Assembly (NCBI GenBank): GCA_016926595.1
Contig: JAFGOG010000026.1
Span: 1 to 21,714, forward strand
Source of the DNA: Anaerolineae bacterium
GTDB lineage: Bacteria > Chloroflexota > Anaerolineae > JAAYZQ01
Direction of reading: 5' to 3'
Length of the DNA stretch: 21,714 nt
Both the position numbers and the translations under genes were made by a program. Numbering within the stretch: position 1 is the first letter of the stretch; each line of letters starts with the position of its first letter. Of the stretch, positions 7,248 through 14,867 are shown piece by piece. The notes beneath the pieces are model-generated. The model worked only from the letters and a program-made list of their open reading frames with translations. It was not told the origin of the DNA and did no database searches.

Positions 7248-7352
7248 TCAGCTCTTGCCGCCAGCCTTGGGGCGATTGCCGGGGAAACGCTTGCGAGTCG
7301 TCAGTAAGCGGTCGTAGTGGTCGGGAATTTCGTGGGTTTCAAGGGCGCCCGT
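7248..7352 (-). other. Open reading segment directly after the kinase stop; rest of the 6954-7352 gap without a gene
   Basis: The 399 bases between the adaptor start and the kinase stop hold no recognisable complete gene. Immediately after the TAG at 7353-7355, the same frame stays open for 34 codons to a TGA at 7248-7250. It reads in a protein-like way: LETHEIPDHYDRLLTTRKRF, then a basic Pro/Gly/Lys-rich end. It has no start codon of its own. It may be the tail of a decayed gene or chance. I could not assign a family. Confidence 0.3.
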
Positions 7353-9683
7353 CTACTTCCACCCATCACCCGTCCTGTTCAAATAGACGCGGTTATCGAC
7401 GCCACGGGCAAAGAGATAAAGCTTGTCGTTAAGGGTCGCTGCCGCCAACGCCGAGTTGGTCAGCCCGCCCCCCGGCACCTCCGCCCATGCCGCCCAATCG
7501 GTGGTGTCGGCCCTGGAGTTAAAATAGATCTCTTGCCCACTTGCCTCTTTGGCAAACACATACACCCGCGAGTCAAAGATAGCACTGGCCAGTGGGGCAT
7601 CGGTCCTTCTGTCGCCGGACATCCTTAGCCAGCCGCGCCAGCTCGACCCGTCGCTCGTCCTGTTCACATAGATCCGGTTGTCAAGGCCACGAGTAAAGAG
7701 ATAGAGCTTGTCAGCCAAAGTCGACGCTGCCAATGCCGAGTTGGTCAAGCCGCCGCCCGGCACCTCCACCCATCCAGTCCACCTTGACCCTGTGCTGGTC
7801 GAATTGACGTAAATCCTTTGATTCCCAATGCCTTTGCCGAATACATAGAGCCGCGACTGGAAGGTGGTGACGGCCAGTGGAGCATCGGTCACGGCGTCAG
7901 CCGATAGCAGAGTCCATCCGCTCCAGCTTGCCCCGTTGGCGGTCGAGGCTACATAGATCCGCCTATCGGCAATATCCCTGCTAAACAGATAGAGCCGGTT
8001 GTTGAACACCGCCGCGGATACGGCGGCGTCGGTAGTGCGGCCGCCTGCCATGGGCCATGCACCGGCCCAATTCGCCCCATCTGCAGTAGAATTGACATAG
8101 ATAAGCTTGTCGCTGATGCCCTTGCTGAACACGTAGAGCGTCCCGCCAAAGGTAACCGCGGCCACTTGCGTGTCGGTGGTTTCCCCGCCGCGAACCGCCG
8201 ACCACTTCCGGTCGGGTGGCGGCGGCGCTATGGTGCTTGTGGACCCTCGGGGCCTGCTGGGAACCCGGGTAGGCGTATGGGTGGCTGTGGGCGTGAATGT
8301 GGGTGTAGGTGTCCGCGTCCGAGAGGGCGTCGGCGCCGGCGTCCGCGTCGGCGTCCGAGAGGGTGTCGGGGTAAAGGTCAAGGTGACTGCTGCCTCGGGG
8401 GTCGGGCTAGGAGTGGCCGTCCAGGCTGCTGTGGTGGGCGCCGCCGGGCTGGCAGTGCTATCGCTCGCGGCCAGTGATACAACCGGAGCGCTGGCCTCAG
8501 CCGATGCCTGGGAAACAGCAGTATCGCGATTGCCATTTCCCATCCACACCACCCCGACGACGATTGCGAGCAGGGCCAGCGCGGCCACTCCCCAGATCCA
8601 GGCCGGCACACGGCGGAGCTGGATGACGCGCCGACCTGGGACATCTGCGAGCGCTGGCGCAGCTCTGGCCCCTGGGTCCCATTCCGCGGGTACTGGCGGC
8701 TTGACGATGTTGGATGGAGCCGCCCCGATCGGAAGGGAAGCGGCAGCCGGGCCGGCTGTGTCGGGTGTAATGAGGCCGGGCAACCGGTCGGTCACGGGCT
8801 TGGGCGCCATGGGTATCTGCGGGGCGCGGACAGGGCCGGTGGTGGGGATCGGCTGCTCTTCAGCAAACTGAGCCAGATCGTCGACAAACGCAGTGGCAGA
8901 ACTATAACGATCGCCTGGCTCCCGGGCCAGCACCTTCGCAAGCACCTGTTCGACGCCTGGAGGCAGATCAGGCCGGATGTTGCGGATGGGGGTCAGCGGC
9001 TCGTGTACGACCTTGTACATGAGAGCCAGCGTGCTGTCCGCTTTAAAGGGAACCAAGCCGCTCAATAGCTCGTAAGCGACAATCCCCAGGCTGTATTGAT
9101 CACTGCGAGCATCGACAGCCAGCCCTTTGATCTGCTCAGGCGACATGTAAACGGGTGTGCCGACCACACTGCCCGACAGCGTCAGCCGTGTCTCTTGGGC
9201 GGCGCGGACGATGCCGAAATCGGTGAGCGTGACCCGTCCGTTATGATCGATGATGACGTTCGCCGGCTTGACGTCACGGTGGACCAATCCGGAATGGTGG
9301 GCAGAGTCGAGGGCATTGGCCAGGGGATGGAGAATAGCAATCACCTCGTGGACTGAAAGCGCCCCCCGGGCGCGGATCATGTCGACCAACGACTGGCCGT
9401 CGAGATACTCCATGACGTAATAGTACCAGCCGCCCTCACGGCCGACGTCGTAAATAGTCACAATGTTAGGATGCTTTATTCGTGCGGCAGCCCGAGCCTC
9501 GCGCAGGAACCGTTCGACGAAATCCTGCTCCCAGACCAGGTGTGGAGCCAGAACTTTGATGGCGACCTTGCGCTCGAGCAGAGGATCCCAACCCTCGTAA
9601 ACTATGCCCATGCCGCCACGTCCTACGAGGGCGCGGATCTCGTATTTACCGAGTCGGGAACCGATGAGCGATGACTGCTCCAT
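7353..9683 (-). CDS. Membrane Ser/Thr protein kinase with extracellular six-repeat propeller-like sensor
   Basis: A 776-residue PknB-type kinase. The kinase domain spans about 14-275: Gly loop GRGGMG (21-26), catalytic Lys K43 (AIK), HRD at 135-137 with VKPAN following, DFG at 155-157 and SPE at 181-183. A Pro-rich juxtamembrane stretch (280-358) leads to one membrane helix (about 361-381), then a Thr/Pro linker (about 390-490). Six repeats of about 47 residues fill 494-776, with the pattern LYVF-xx-G-xxxx-IYVN-x-T-xx-G-xx-W-x-GW. The layout matches one-pass kinases with an outside sensor such as mycobacterial PknD, whose propeller is of NHL type; here the repeats look more like PLL-type lectin propellers. 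The ATG at 9683 is chosen over the GTG at 9689 because the AGAGGTGATC ribosome site would overlap the latter. Targets are unknown. Confidence 0.93.
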   Translation of the reverse strand: MEQSSLIGSRLGKYEIRALVGRGGMGIVYEGWDPLLERKVAIKVLAPHLVWEQDFVERFLREARAAARIKHPNIVTIYDVGREGGWYYYVMEYLDGQSLVDMIRARGALSVHEVIAILHPLANALDSAHHSGLVHRDVKPANVIIDHNGRVTLTDFGIVRAAQETRLTLSGSVVGTPVYMSPEQIKGLAVDARSDQYSLGIVAYELLSGLVPFKADSTLALMYKVVHEPLTPIRNIRPDLPPGVEQVLAKVLAREPGDRYSSATAFVDDLAQFAEEQPIPTTGPVRAPQIPMAPKPVTDRLPGLITPDTAGPAAASLPIGAAPSNIVKPPVPAEWDPGARAAPALADVPGRRVIQLRRVPAWIWGVAALALLAIVVGVVWMGNGNRDTAVSQASAEASAPVVSLAASDSTASPAAPTTAAWTATPSPTPEAAVTLTFTPTPSRTPTRTPAPTPSRTRTPTPTFTPTATHTPTRVPSRPRGSTSTIAPPPPDRKWSAVRGGETTDTQVAAVTFGGTLYVFSKGISDKLIYVNSTADGANWAGAWPMAGGRTTDAAVSAAVFNNRLYLFSRDIADRRIYVASTANGASWSGWTLLSADAVTDAPLAVTTFQSRLYVFGKGIGNQRIYVNSTSTGSRWTGWVEVPGGGLTNSALAASTLADKLYLFTRGLDNRIYVNRTSDGSSWRGWLRMSGDRRTDAPLASAIFDSRVYVFAKEASGQEIYFNSRADTTDWAAWAEVPGGGLTNSALAAATLNDKLYLFARGVDNRVYLNRTGDGWK
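7356..8204 (-). repeat. Six ~47-residue repeats (propeller blades), with a 285-bp two-blade duplication
   Basis: The blades start near kinase residues 494, 541, 588, 636, 683 and 731. Blades 4 and 6 are nearly identical (EVPGGGLTNSALAA in both, followed by LYLF-x-RG-x-DNR) and lie 95 residues (285 bp) apart; blades 3 and 5 share the TDAPLA type. This indicates growth by duplication of a two-blade unit. The last blade ends just after NRTGDGWK, slightly short of the others. Confidence 0.85.
8256..8444 (-). repeat. Low-complexity Thr/Pro linker repeat
   Basis: This stretch codes kinase residues about 414-476. It is dominated by Thr-Pro steps with Ser/Arg variations (for example TPTPTFTPTATHTPT). 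Such linkers between the membrane helix and an outside domain are frequent in Chloroflexota surface proteins and are probably extended, perhaps glycosylated. Confidence 0.8.
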
Positions 9684-9693
9684 GATCACCTCT
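9684..9693 (-). promoter_or_regulatory. Ribosome binding site that sets the kinase start
   Basis: AGAGGTGATC on the minus strand directly abuts the ATG at 9683. It matches the anti-Shine-Dalgarno complement over GAGGTGATC, and GAGG is five bases from the ATG. This favours ATG 9683 over the in-frame GTG at 9689, which lies inside the site. Confidence 0.75.
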
Positions 9694-9813
9694 GGAAGGT
9701 ACCATCCTTCGTGGCGCCTGCGCGGCCACGGTAATTCTGGATATGGTCAATCATGAGATCGAGTCACAAAGCCAAAAGCCCGGGTCAAGTGCTTGTCGGC
9801 GATATACTTCGCA

Positions 9814-9842
9814 AGTCTACCACCATATTTGTGTAATGTCAA
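9814..9842 (-). promoter_or_regulatory. Candidate promoter of the Ser/Thr kinase gene
   Basis: The minus strand shows a perfect TTGACA (9837-9842), a 17-base spacer and TAGACT (9814-9819, 4/6 match). It would give a 5' leader of about 120 bases before the ATG at 9683. Confidence 0.55.
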
Positions 9843-9935
9843 ATGATACCATTTTGGGTATTACCTACAGATTTTCGCCCGCGCACCATCCCCGCCCCAG
9901 AGCAGGCGAGATTCGTAATCACCTCAAGCCATGGG

Positions 9936-9964
9936 TTGACAGAAACTGGTTGCGAGGCTAGAAT
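9936..9964 (+). promoter_or_regulatory. Strong sigma70-type promoter of the GH42-like gene
   Basis: A perfect TTGACA (9936-9941), a 17-base spacer and TAGAAT (9959-9964, 5/6 match). Transcription would begin near 9971, about 30 bases before the TTG start at 10002. Confidence 0.7.
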
Positions 9965-10001
9965 GCTTTTATCTGTTTTTTGAGGGGGACTTTCACGCAC
10001 A

Positions 10002-11966
10002 TTGTGGGCTAACCTGATCCTGCTCGGCGCGCTCATTTCGACGTCGATGCTCCCCAGCCCGGCTGCTGAGGTGCGCCCTGCGGCGCTGCCAGCCTACTAC
10101 GCCGGCTGGGCGATGGAGGCTTATCCTGAGCAATCGGCGGCCGACATGGAGATCATGGTCCGCCGTGTAACCCGCGCCGGGGCCAACGTCGTCTGGATCG
10201 GGCACAATAACCCCGGCGAGGTGGACCCAGCCAAGGTCGAGCCGGGCCTGTCCTACGCCGTCTACGAGGCCTACCTGGACCCCGCCGACCCCCGCCACGA
10301 GGCGGCCGTGGCCATGGTCGAGGCCCAACACCGGATGCTGGCTGCCTGCCGCGCTGTCAGCGTCAAGGCCGTCCTGCCGGTTGGCTACCAGATCCAGATG
10401 GGCGCCGGCTGGAACAGCCGCCATCCCGACAGCCTGCGTCTCGACGCCAAGGGCCGGCCGCTCGACATCTTTGGCGGTGGTGTCAGCGCCTCCTTCTACG
10501 CGCCAGCTTACCGCCGCGACATCGCGGCCTACTACCGCTGGATCGACGCCGAGTTCGTCCGCCCCTACGACGACCTGCTGATGATGCTCAACCTGGCCGA
10601 CGAGCCGATCGGCGGCGACTATTCCTCCTCGGCCGAGGCTGAGTTCCGGCGGCGATACGGGTTTGACTTTGCCGGCGTGGGCGATGACCCACAGCGCCAG
10701 CGGCTGCTGGGCGAGTTCCAATCGCGCTACGTAGTAGAATATGCGGCTTTTAGCGCTGGGCTGTGGCGCGATATCCACCCCGATCTGCCGGTGACCATGT
10801 CGTTCGACGGCGCCCAGGCGCGCTTGGCCTTTACCCTGCCCGACGTCGAGGCGCTGTTCCGCGACACGCCTTCCAACTTTGTGGTCACCTTTGACGCCTA
10901 TCCCCGTGACGGTCTGCCCAACGTCGCCTTGAGCGACGGCGATCTAAACGGCCTGTTCCTGTTGGCCCGTTCTGTCGGCCTCTATTCGGCGCGCTACGGC
11001 AAGCCGGTATGGCTGTGGGCCGCGGCCAACCGCTGGGGGCTGAGCCAGGCCAGCTCCGATCCCGGCACCGTCTCTGATGCCGTGGCTAACGGCCTGTACC
11101 TGGCCTTACTGGTGCGCCAGGGCGGCGGCGATCTGCGCGGCATCGCCTACTGGAATTATAACGTCAAGGAGCAGGGGTTGTACAACGACACCCACCCGAC
11201 CGCCTACGACATAGAGACCATGTTCGCCAGGGTGTCGGTAGCCCTGCCCACGCTGCGCCGCTTGATGGCTGCGCCGGCTCAACGGCCCGATGTGCTGGTT
11301 TTGGCGCCGCCGGCCGCGGCCTACCAGCGGATCGGCGCAGCTCGAGAAGCGGTCCGGCTGGAGGGCCAGCCCTTTCCCCGGCTGGCGATCCTGGCCAAGG
11401 AGAATGTCAACACCGCGGTCGTCGATTCACTGCGCGGCTGGTCGTTGGAGAGGGTAAAGGCAGTTGTCGTGGTGTCGCCGGGGAGTGAATACCTCCATCC
11501 TGGCGATCTGGACGCCCTGCGCGGCTGGCTGGCCCAGGGCGGCAAGTTGGTCACGTCGCGGGGTGTAGCACAGGCGCTTCTGGATGCCAATCATGGCGAG
11601 CCTGACCGGACCTGGGACGGCCTGGCGGAGCGTTGGGGCAGCCTGTACGTGGCGCAGCAGGGGGTGCCGGTCCTCTTTGAGGACGATCGGCACGAATTGC
11701 TGGCGGGCTTTTGGCAGGAGCTTCTCGGCCTGGAGACTGCCCAACCCGGCTACCGGGTGATCGGCCCTACTGCGGCGCTCTACTACCACCGCGGCCCCGA
11801 CCCGGTGCGGGTGAGCCTCAGTCCGCCCTTGAATGCCGCCGGCTATCGCTACGACGCCCAGGCCCGGTCCGTCGAGCGGCTCCGAGGCGCCGCCATAGCG
11901 GCTGTGTTGGGGCGGCGGGAGTACCTGTTTGTGACAGTCGTGCCGTCAAGGCCCAGCCGCCGGTAG
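10002..11966 (+). CDS. Secreted GH42-like glycoside hydrolase family protein (activity uncertain)
   Basis: A 654-residue protein starting at TTG; the only upstream in-frame codon limit is a TGA at 9981. A GAGGGGG site lies 13 bases before the start, a little far. The first about 20 residues (ANLILLGALISTSM) resemble a short signal peptide; an ATG at 10047 would remove it. Residues about 30-410 look like a beta-galactosidase (GH42)-type TIM barrel, with the acid/base candidate E201 in LNLADEPIGG and the segment AEAEFRRRYGF. Residues about 425-580 resemble the GH42 amidotransferase-like domain (VKAVVVVSPGSEY, LRGWLAQGGKLVTS). Where a nucleophile Glu would be expected near the end of the barrel, the sequence reads GKPVWLWAAANRWG, without Glu. 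It is a single-gene unit between two promoters. Family assignment is from motif memory only. Confidence 0.65.
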   Translation: MWANLILLGALISTSMLPSPAAEVRPAALPAYYAGWAMEAYPEQSAADMEIMVRRVTRAGANVVWIGHNNPGEVDPAKVEPGLSYAVYEAYLDPADPRHEAAVAMVEAQHRMLAACRAVSVKAVLPVGYQIQMGAGWNSRHPDSLRLDAKGRPLDIFGGGVSASFYAPAYRRDIAAYYRWIDAEFVRPYDDLLMMLNLADEPIGGDYSSSAEAEFRRRYGFDFAGVGDDPQRQRLLGEFQSRYVVEYAAFSAGLWRDIHPDLPVTMSFDGAQARLAFTLPDVEALFRDTPSNFVVTFDAYPRDGLPNVALSDGDLNGLFLLARSVGLYSARYGKPVWLWAAANRWGLSQASSDPGTVSDAVANGLYLALLVRQGGGDLRGIAYWNYNVKEQGLYNDTHPTAYDIETMFARVSVALPTLRRLMAAPAQRPDVLVLAPPAAAYQRIGAAREAVRLEGQPFPRLAILAKENVNTAVVDSLRGWSLERVKAVVVVSPGSEYLHPGDLDALRGWLAQGGKLVTSRGVAQALLDANHGEPDRTWDGLAERWGSLYVAQQGVPVLFEDDRHELLAGFWQELLGLETAQPGYRVIGPTAALYYHRGPDPVRVSLSPPLNAAGYRYDAQARSVERLRGAAIAAVLGRREYLFVTVVPSRPSRR

Positions 11967-11972
11967 TGCTCT

Positions 11973-12001
11973 TTGCTTTTTTGCGGCAATTGCGGTATAA
12001 T
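11973..12001 (+). promoter_or_regulatory. Promoter of the PLP enzyme / cyclodeaminase / nitroreductase / permease cluster
   Basis: TTGCTT (11973-11978), a 17-base spacer and a perfect TATAAT (11996-12001). The transcript would begin near 12008 and carry a leader of about 97 bases before the ATG at 12105. Confidence 0.65.
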
Positions 12002-12027
12002 AGGACTGCGAACCGCAAATGATCCCT

Positions 12028-12054
12028 CGCTCTGCTCTTGTTGCGAGCAAAGCG
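12028..12054 (+). other. Hairpin in the leader of the metabolic cluster
   Basis: CGCT-C-TGCTC, a 7-base loop, then GAGCA-A-AGCG can fold into a stem of nine pairs with one mismatch. No T-run follows, so it is not a terminator. I see no T-box core or SAM riboswitch motif in the leader. Its role, if any, is unknown. Confidence 0.4.
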
Positions 12055-12104
12055 AACCCTTTCGTGTTGCTAGGGAAGCATTGACAAGACACAGCGGAGT
12101 AGTC

Positions 12105-13310
12105 ATGTTGCTAAGGAACAGGAGTGTCTTTACCCAGGCGGTCCACGCTGGCGAACGCGCGCCGAGGCCCGATTTTGACCCGGTGAGCACCCCGATCCAT
12201 CCCTCCGTCGGCTACCTCTACGACGAGATGGACGATCTGGATCGCGTCTTTGCCGGGGAGCGGGCCGGATATGTCTACCCCCGTTACGGCAGCCCAACGG
12301 TCACTGCCTTTGAGCAGGCGGTGGCCGTGCTGGAAGGGGCCGAGGATGCGATTGCCTTTGCCTCGGGTATGGCTGCCATCCACGCCGCCCTGTTGGGCGC
12401 GGGCCTGCGCGATGGCGCGGTGGTCGTCTCGGCCGCCGACTTGTACGGCGCAACCTACGCCCTGCTCGACAAGGTGTTCGCCGCCCAAGGCGTCCGCGTC
12501 TGCTTTGTGGACATAACCAACCTCGATCAGGTGGCTGATGCTGTTGCAGGCGAGCGACCAGCAGCCTTGTTGTGTGAGATCGTCTCCAACCCGCTGCTGA
12601 AGGTGGCCGATGTGCCCACCCTGGCCGAAATCGCCCACGCCGCCGGAGCTGTCCTGCTGGTGGACAACACCTTTGCCAGCCCTTACCTCTTCCGCCCACT
12701 GGCTTGTGGCGCCGACTATGTCCTTCACTCGGCAACCAAGTACCTGGGTGGCCACGGCGACCTGATGGCAGGCGTGGTTGCCTGCTCGACAGCGCGCGGC
12801 CACGACGTGCGTGAGCTGCAAAAGCTGTTGGGGGCCAACCTGGGCCCACAGGAGGCGTGGCTGGCCCTCCGCGGCCTCAAGACCTTGCCGCTGCGGATGC
12901 GCCAGCACTGCGCCAACGCCCAGGCTGTGGCCGAGTGGCTGGTCAACCACCAGGCCATAAGCCGCGTCAACTACCCCGGCCTGCCCGATCACCCTCAGCA
13001 CCAACTGGCGGCGCGGCTGTTCGGCGGGCGAGGCTTTGGCGGGATGGTCAGCTTTGACCTACGCGGCGCAGCCCAGGCCCAGGTCTTTCATTTCATGGAG
13101 GCGCTGGAGCTAGTCCTGCCGGCTACCACCCTGGGCGACGTCTACAGCCTGGCCCTCTACCCTGCCCACTCCTCGCACCGATATGTCGCGCCCGAGGTCC
13201 GGGCCGCCTTGGGCATCGGTGACGGGCTGGTGCGCCTGAGCGTGGGGATCGAGGACCCCGGCGACATTATCGCCGATCTGGCCCAAGCGTTGGAGCGAAT
13301 GACCCAATGA
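12105..13310 (+). CDS. Cys/Met-metabolism PLP-dependent enzyme (cystathionine gamma-synthase/lyase or methionine gamma-lyase type)
   Basis: A 401-residue fold-type I PLP enzyme of the trans-sulfuration family, with normal length. The PLP lysine is K212 in SATKYLGGHGD; Y58 and R60 (VYPRYGSPT) would bind the cofactor phosphate from the partner subunit; Y114 stacks on the ring (DLYGATY); D187 lies in VDNTFASPY; and R377 (LVRLSVGIED) binds the substrate carboxylate. Methionine gamma-lyases usually carry Cys two residues after that Tyr; here it is Ala116, so lyase versus synthase cannot be decided. The ATG at 12105 has GGAG five bases upstream. The frame is open back to 11973, but that stretch overlaps the promoter, so it is not included. 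It overlaps the next gene by ATGA. Confidence 0.93.
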   Translation: MLLRNRSVFTQAVHAGERAPRPDFDPVSTPIHPSVGYLYDEMDDLDRVFAGERAGYVYPRYGSPTVTAFEQAVAVLEGAEDAIAFASGMAAIHAALLGAGLRDGAVVVSAADLYGATYALLDKVFAAQGVRVCFVDITNLDQVADAVAGERPAALLCEIVSNPLLKVADVPTLAEIAHAAGAVLLVDNTFASPYLFRPLACGADYVLHSATKYLGGHGDLMAGVVACSTARGHDVRELQKLLGANLGPQEAWLALRGLKTLPLRMRQHCANAQAVAEWLVNHQAISRVNYPGLPDHPQHQLAARLFGGRGFGGMVSFDLRGAAQAQVFHFMEALELVLPATTLGDVYSLALYPAHSSHRYVAPEVRAALGIGDGLVRLSVGIEDPGDIIADLAQALERMTQ

Positions 13311-14278
13311 CCAAGCTGCTCTATCTGTCCCAAGCCGATGTGATCGCCGTCGGGCTGACCATGGCCGAGATCGTCGGCGCGGTCGAGGCCGCCTTTCGTG
13401 AAAAAGGGGAAGGCCGGATAGAGATGCCGCCCAAGCCGGGCATCCACCCTGGCGGCGGCGATAACTTTATCCACGCCATGCCGGCCTACATCCCGGCCCT
13501 CGGCTCGGCCGGGGTCAAGTGGGTCAGTGGCTACCCGGGAAACCAGCAGCTAGGGCTGCCTTACATCAACGGCCTGCTGATCCTCAACGATCCCGACACC
13601 GGCCTGCCGCTGGCGGTCATGGACTGCACCTGGATCACCGCCATGCGCACCGGCGCGGCGACGGCAGTCGCCGCCCGTTACCTGGCCAAGCCCGAGTCGG
13701 CGGTCGTCGGCGTTCTCGGCTGTGGTGTGCAGGGCCGGACCAACGTCGAGGCGCTGAACGTCCTCTTTCCCTTGCGGCGGGTCATGGCTTACGACTCGGT
13801 GCCCGACGCGGCCTGGGGCTATGCCGAAGAAATGAGCGCGCGCTTTGACCTGGAAGTGATCGTGGCCGACGCCCCACGCCAGGCGGTGACCGGTTGTGAC
13901 TTGGTTGTCACTGCCGGGCCGATCCTGAAGGTGCCGCACGCCACCATCCAGGCTGGCTGGCTGGATGAAGGGGCATTTGCCTCGCTGGTCGATTACGACT
14001 CTTACTGGCACCGCGACGCCCTGAACGAGGCCGATAAATTCTGCACCGACGACCTGCCGCAGCTCCGCTACTATCAGCAGGCCGGCTATTTCCAGGACAT
14101 CCCGCCGGTCTATGCCGAGGTGGGCGAGCTCGTAGCCGGCCGCAAACCGGGCCGGACGTCGCCCGCCGAGCGGACCATGACCGCCAACCTGGGCATCGCC
14201 ACGGACGACATGGCCGTGGCCCCGCTCGTCTATCGGCGGGCAGTGGACAAGGGGGTCGGAACCTGCCTGGAATTGTGA
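13307..14278 (+). CDS. Ornithine cyclodeaminase / mu-crystallin family protein
   Basis: A 323-residue NAD(P)-dependent enzyme of the OCD/mu-crystallin family, with the usual length. K71 (AGVKWVSGYPGN), R114 (MRTGAATAVAARYL) and the Rossmann loop G138-x-G140-x-x-G143 (GVLGCGVQGRTN) are all in place. D229 or D231 (SLVDYDSYW) sits where the catalytic Asp of ornithine cyclodeaminase lies. Family members include ornithine and lysine cyclodeaminases, ketimine reductases, alanine/arginine dehydrogenases and the siderophore enzyme SbnB, so the reaction cannot be named. Its ATG lies inside the stop of the PLP enzyme gene (ATGA, 13307-13310), which argues that both act in one pathway. A PLP enzyme that yields a 2-oxo acid or imine followed by a ketimine-type reductase would make sense. 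This is inference. Confidence 0.92.
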   Translation: MTKLLYLSQADVIAVGLTMAEIVGAVEAAFREKGEGRIEMPPKPGIHPGGGDNFIHAMPAYIPALGSAGVKWVSGYPGNQQLGLPYINGLLILNDPDTGLPLAVMDCTWITAMRTGAATAVAARYLAKPESAVVGVLGCGVQGRTNVEALNVLFPLRRVMAYDSVPDAAWGYAEEMSARFDLEVIVADAPRQAVTGCDLVVTAGPILKVPHATIQAGWLDEGAFASLVDYDSYWHRDALNEADKFCTDDLPQLRYYQQAGYFQDIPPVYAEVGELVAGRKPGRTSPAERTMTANLGIATDDMAVAPLVYRRAVDKGVGTCLEL

Positions 14279-14305
14279 GTCAGGCGTTCGGGAAGGAGTT
14301 ATGAC

Positions 14306-14815
14306 ATGGATTTCTCGGAGCTGATCAGGGCGAGATATAGTGTGCGTGCTTACAAACCCGATCCGGTTGAGGAAGAGAAATTGCATCAGGTGCTCGAGGC
14401 CGCGCGGCTGGCGCCCACTGCCGCCAACTGCCAGCCGTTCCAACTGATCGTCGTCCACGTCGATGGCTGCGAGCACGAGCTGCGGCAAATCTACCCTCGG
14501 CCATGGTTCACCCAGGCGCCGCTGATCGTGTGTATCTGCGGCGTCCCAGCCAGTGGCTGGGTGCGGATGGACGGTAGGAACTATACCGACGTCGACGTGG
14601 CCATTGCCATGGATCACCTGGTCCTGGCCGCCACCAACCTGGGCCTGGGCACCTGTTGGATCGCCGCCTTTGACCCGGTCGCCGCCCGCCAGGTGCTGGG
14701 TCTGCCCGAAGAGGTGGAGCCGATCGCATTCACACCGCTGGGCTACCCGGCCGATCGGCCTGGGCCGAAGCAGCGCAAGGCATTGGATGAGCTGGTGCGG
14801 TACGAGCGATGGTAG
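14306..14815 (+). CDS. Nitroreductase-family FMN oxidoreductase (short form)
   Basis: A 169-residue member of the nitroreductase/FMN-reductase superfamily. The N-terminal FMN-phosphate motif R10-x-S12-x-R14 (RARYSVRAYKPD) is present, as are ARLAPTAANCQPFQ (N41, Q43, P44) and GLGTCWIAAFDP (113-124). Short members of about 170 residues are common and reduce nitro, quinone or other substrates with NAD(P)H. GGAAGGAG lies seven bases before the ATG at 14306; an out-of-frame ATG at 14301 is ignored. It sits 27 bases after the cyclodeaminase-family gene and is likely in the same operon. The substrate is unknown, but a flavin-dependent step on the product of the preceding enzymes is conceivable. Confidence 0.92.
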   Translation: MDFSELIRARYSVRAYKPDPVEEEKLHQVLEAARLAPTAANCQPFQLIVVHVDGCEHELRQIYPRPWFTQAPLIVCICGVPASGWVRMDGRNYTDVDVAIAMDHLVLAATNLGLGTCWIAAFDPVAARQVLGLPEEVEPIAFTPLGYPADRPGPKQRKALDELVRYERW

Positions 14816-14867
14816 GAACCGATTCCTGTCGCGCGCCGCTTGAGGGTACGGAACAGGCGACATAGAT

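Larger units (their letters stand above)
9690..10001. other. Divergent intergenic control region
   Basis: These roughly 310 bases separate the kinase (leftward) from the GH42-like gene (rightward). No gene was found. They are more AT-rich than the flanking genes around 9800-9880 and hold one well-formed promoter for each side (listed separately). An imperfect inverted repeat, GATACC-N6-GGTATT (about 9845-9862), lies just upstream of the -35 box of the kinase promoter and could be an operator. Confidence 0.6.

Noticed and set aside
7112..7432. 106-codon plus-strand frame in the gap and kinase end
   Set aside because: Arg/Ser-rich without family features, runs antisense into the kinase, and lacks a ribosome site.
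8256..8444. GT-rich repeat tract as a CRISPR-like or satellite array
   Set aside because: It is in frame in the kinase and codes a Thr/Pro linker; spacing is irregular with no spacers.
9743..9961. 72-codon plus-strand frame in the divergent region
   Set aside because: It spans both promoters and has no protein-family features or ribosome site.
11973..12104. In-frame N-terminal extension of the PLP enzyme with several Cys residues (CGNC, CSCC) resembling a zinc ribbon
   Set aside because: It overlaps a TTGCTT-N17-TATAAT promoter, and the family begins near the ATG at 12105, which has a ribosome site.
12008..12104. T-box or SAM riboswitch upstream of the PLP enzyme
   Set aside because: The leader is too short for a T-box and shows none of the conserved core motifs I know for these classes.
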